DNA from: Bacteroidales bacterium
GTDB lineage: Bacteria > Bacteroidota > Bacteroidia > Bacteroidales > UBA932
Assembly: GCA_028691975.1 (NCBI GenBank)
Contig: JAQUYF010000009.1
Coordinates: forward strand, 1 to 44,870
DNA: 44,870 bases
Reading direction: 5' to 3'
Positions within the stretch are counted from its first letter, which is position 1, and every line of letters begins with the position of its first letter. A program made the translations under genes and the position numbers. The notes beneath the pieces were generated by a model, which ran no database searches, was not told the origin of the DNA, and saw nothing but the letters and a program-made list of their open reading frames with translations. Of this stretch, positions 43,849 to 44,870 are shown piece after piece.

Positions 43849-44412
43849 ATGAATCGTATAGCAATATTTGCCTCCGGCTCCGGAACCAATGCAGAGAATA
43901 TCATTAATTACTTTAGTAAAGATCTGAATATCAGCGTTGTATTGTTATTGTGCAACAATCCTGATGCCGGTGTCATAGTGCGTGCAAAAAGGCTTGGAGT
44001 ACCATTCAGGCTATTCTCAAAGGGTGAATTTGACGAAATTCACGCTCTCCTCCGGGAGCTCAAAGTTGACTACCTGATTCTTGCCGGCTTTTTACTAAAA
44101 GTCCCTGACAACTTGGTTGCATCCTACTCAGGCCGTATCATCAATATTCACCCGGCACTGCTCCCAAAATATGGAGGGAAAGGCATGTACGGAATGAATG
44201 TCCACAATGCTGTAATAGCCGCAAAGGAGAAAGAATCCGGGATTACGATACATATCGTAGACAACATGTACGATCACGGCACAACTCTGTTTCAGGCGAA
44301 ATGTCCGATTGAAGCGCACGATACCCCGGAAGACCTTGCGGCAAAGATACACATCCTCGAACAAGCCAATTTTCCTCGTGTCATCAAAGAATATATCAGC
44401 AGTCGATTATGA
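43849..44412 (+). CDS. purN: Phosphoribosylglycinamide formyltransferase
   Basis: A 187-residue cytoplasmic enzyme that formylates GAR with 10-formyl-THF in purine synthesis. It starts MNRIAIFASGSGTNAENII, and the catalytic N99, H101 (INIHPALLPKYGG) and D142 (YDHGTT) are present. Length is normal for a stand-alone PurN. The gene is complete, but its last 17 bp overlap the stop end of the convergent RHS fragment. Confidence 0.97.
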   Translation: MNRIAIFASGSGTNAENIINYFSKDLNISVVLLLCNNPDAGVIVRAKRLGVPFRLFSKGEFDEIHALLRELKVDYLILAGFLLKVPDNLVASYSGRIINIHPALLPKYGGKGMYGMNVHNAVIAAKEKESGITIHIVDNMYDHGTTLFQAKCPIEAHDTPEDLAAKIHILEQANFPRVIKEYISSRL

Positions 44413-44870
44413 TCCCGCTCTCGTTGGTCAGCCGGCCTTCAGGTGTCAGTATGTAATCTATTGTTCCATCTGCATGATAGACCATATCGCCACTGTAGTA
44501 GTTCTGCACAGTGCCGTTGAGCTTTGTTGCCAACTTATTACCGCCTGCATCATAGATGTACGTCAGCACATCACTGCCTTTGGTGATGGTATATGGCATC
44601 TCGATTGGGTTGTAAGTTATCGTCATGCCCCTGATTCCGTCCATAGTCACATTGCCTGCCGCATCGTATGCATAGCTCTTCGTACTTCCCGATACCGATA
44701 TGCTGCTCAGTCGTTTGGTGCTTGCGTTGTAGCTGTAACTTAGGCTCTCCGCTCTATCTCCTCCTCTTACCAGCGTCAATATATTGCCTATTGCATCGTA
44801 TGTTATGCCGCTCTCACTGTTGCTGCCGCTGTGTGTACCTGATGTCAGTCGATTATAGATATCGTAGCTG
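44396..44870 (-). pseudogene. RHS/YD-repeat protein, 3' part, probably truncated at purN and open at the window edge
   Basis: The frame is open from the window edge (44870) to a TGA at 44396-44398 and encodes about 157 residues. They carry YD-repeat units: YDIYNRLTSG, ITYDAIGNILTLVRG, YAYDAAGNVTMDGIRG and YIYDAGGNKLA, then YYSGDMVYHADGTIDYILTP and EGRLTNESG. In intact Bacteroidota RHS proteins this last segment is normally followed by a KDHLGNxR core motif and a variable, often toxic, tip. Here both are missing: after NESG come only five residues (IIIDC), read from the antisense of the purN end. So the 3' end was most likely lost by recombination. No ATG is needed inside the window; the gene starts outside it. 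Confidence 0.75.

Noticed and set aside
44309-44743. 144-codon plus-strand frame after purN
   Set aside because: It is antisense to the YD-repeat frame, starts inside purN, and shows no recognisable domain. The minus-strand frame has clear YDAAGN-type repeats.

Overview
The window is chromosomal DNA of a Bacteroidota bacterium, most likely order Bacteroidales. Three things support this. Lineage-typical families are present (GSCFA protein, DUF4270 lipoprotein, DUF4294, DUF3098, the short glycogen-synthase-like protein, an A/K-tailed L17 and a Tgt without the zinc cysteines). Many starts are preceded by the Bacteroidetes -7 box TAnnTTTG rather than a clear Shine-Dalgarno. Gene orders such as secY-map-infA-rpmJ-rpsM-rpsK-rpsD-rpoA-rplQ also fit. 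The family within the order cannot be fixed by eye. No tRNA, rRNA, CRISPR array or intact insertion sequence was seen.

Layout. 1-2.1 kb (minus): the start of a MerR-type regulator and two membrane-anchored M23 peptidases. 2.1-7.8 kb (plus): alaS, an LptF/LptG-family permease fused in frame to methionyl-tRNA formyltransferase, and a thiamine pyrophosphokinase. 7.8-10.6 kb: a threonine-dehydrogenase-like SDR (minus), then queG and a GSCFA protein (plus). 10.6-17.3 kb (minus): a putative surface serpin and a 1612-residue alpha-2-macroglobulin-like protein, separated by 507 bp that hold a duplicated repeat module. 17.3-19.3 kb (minus): an HtrB-like acyltransferase and an O-methyltransferase. 19.4-23.0 kb (plus): tgt, a second LptF/G permease and a nucleoside-type MFS transporter. 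23.1-33.8 kb (minus): a ribosomal protein superoperon from rplP to rplQ. 34.1-36.6 kb (minus): a glutamate symporter and an M19 dipeptidase. 36.6-40 kb: DUF4294 (plus), then lpxH, uppP, DUF3098 and ftsX (minus). 40-42.2 kb (plus): a truncated glycogen-synthase-like protein and a DUF4270 lipoprotein. 42.2-44.4 kb: fabF and acpP (minus), purN (plus). The right edge holds the 3' part of an RHS/YD-repeat gene that stops abruptly against purN.

How the genes work together. Most of the window is housekeeping: translation (alaS, fmt, ribosomal proteins, infA, map), secretion (secY), fatty-acid synthesis (acpP, fabF), purine synthesis (purN), tRNA queuosine (queG, tgt) and envelope biogenesis (two LptF/G proteins, lpxH, uppP, an HtrB-like acyltransferase, ftsX and two M23 peptidases). 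The clearest accessory block is the serpin plus alpha-2-macroglobulin pair. I read it as an envelope defence against foreign proteases.

Most notable points: the LptG-Fmt fusion; the two-inhibitor antiprotease locus with its duplicated repeat; the S10-spc cluster broken between rpsC and rplP, with its own promoter and a leader stem-loop at the break; the RHS fragment cut off at purN; and two pairs of convergent genes that overlap by 45 and 61 bp at their 3' ends. No wholly new multi-gene system could be demonstrated from sequence alone.
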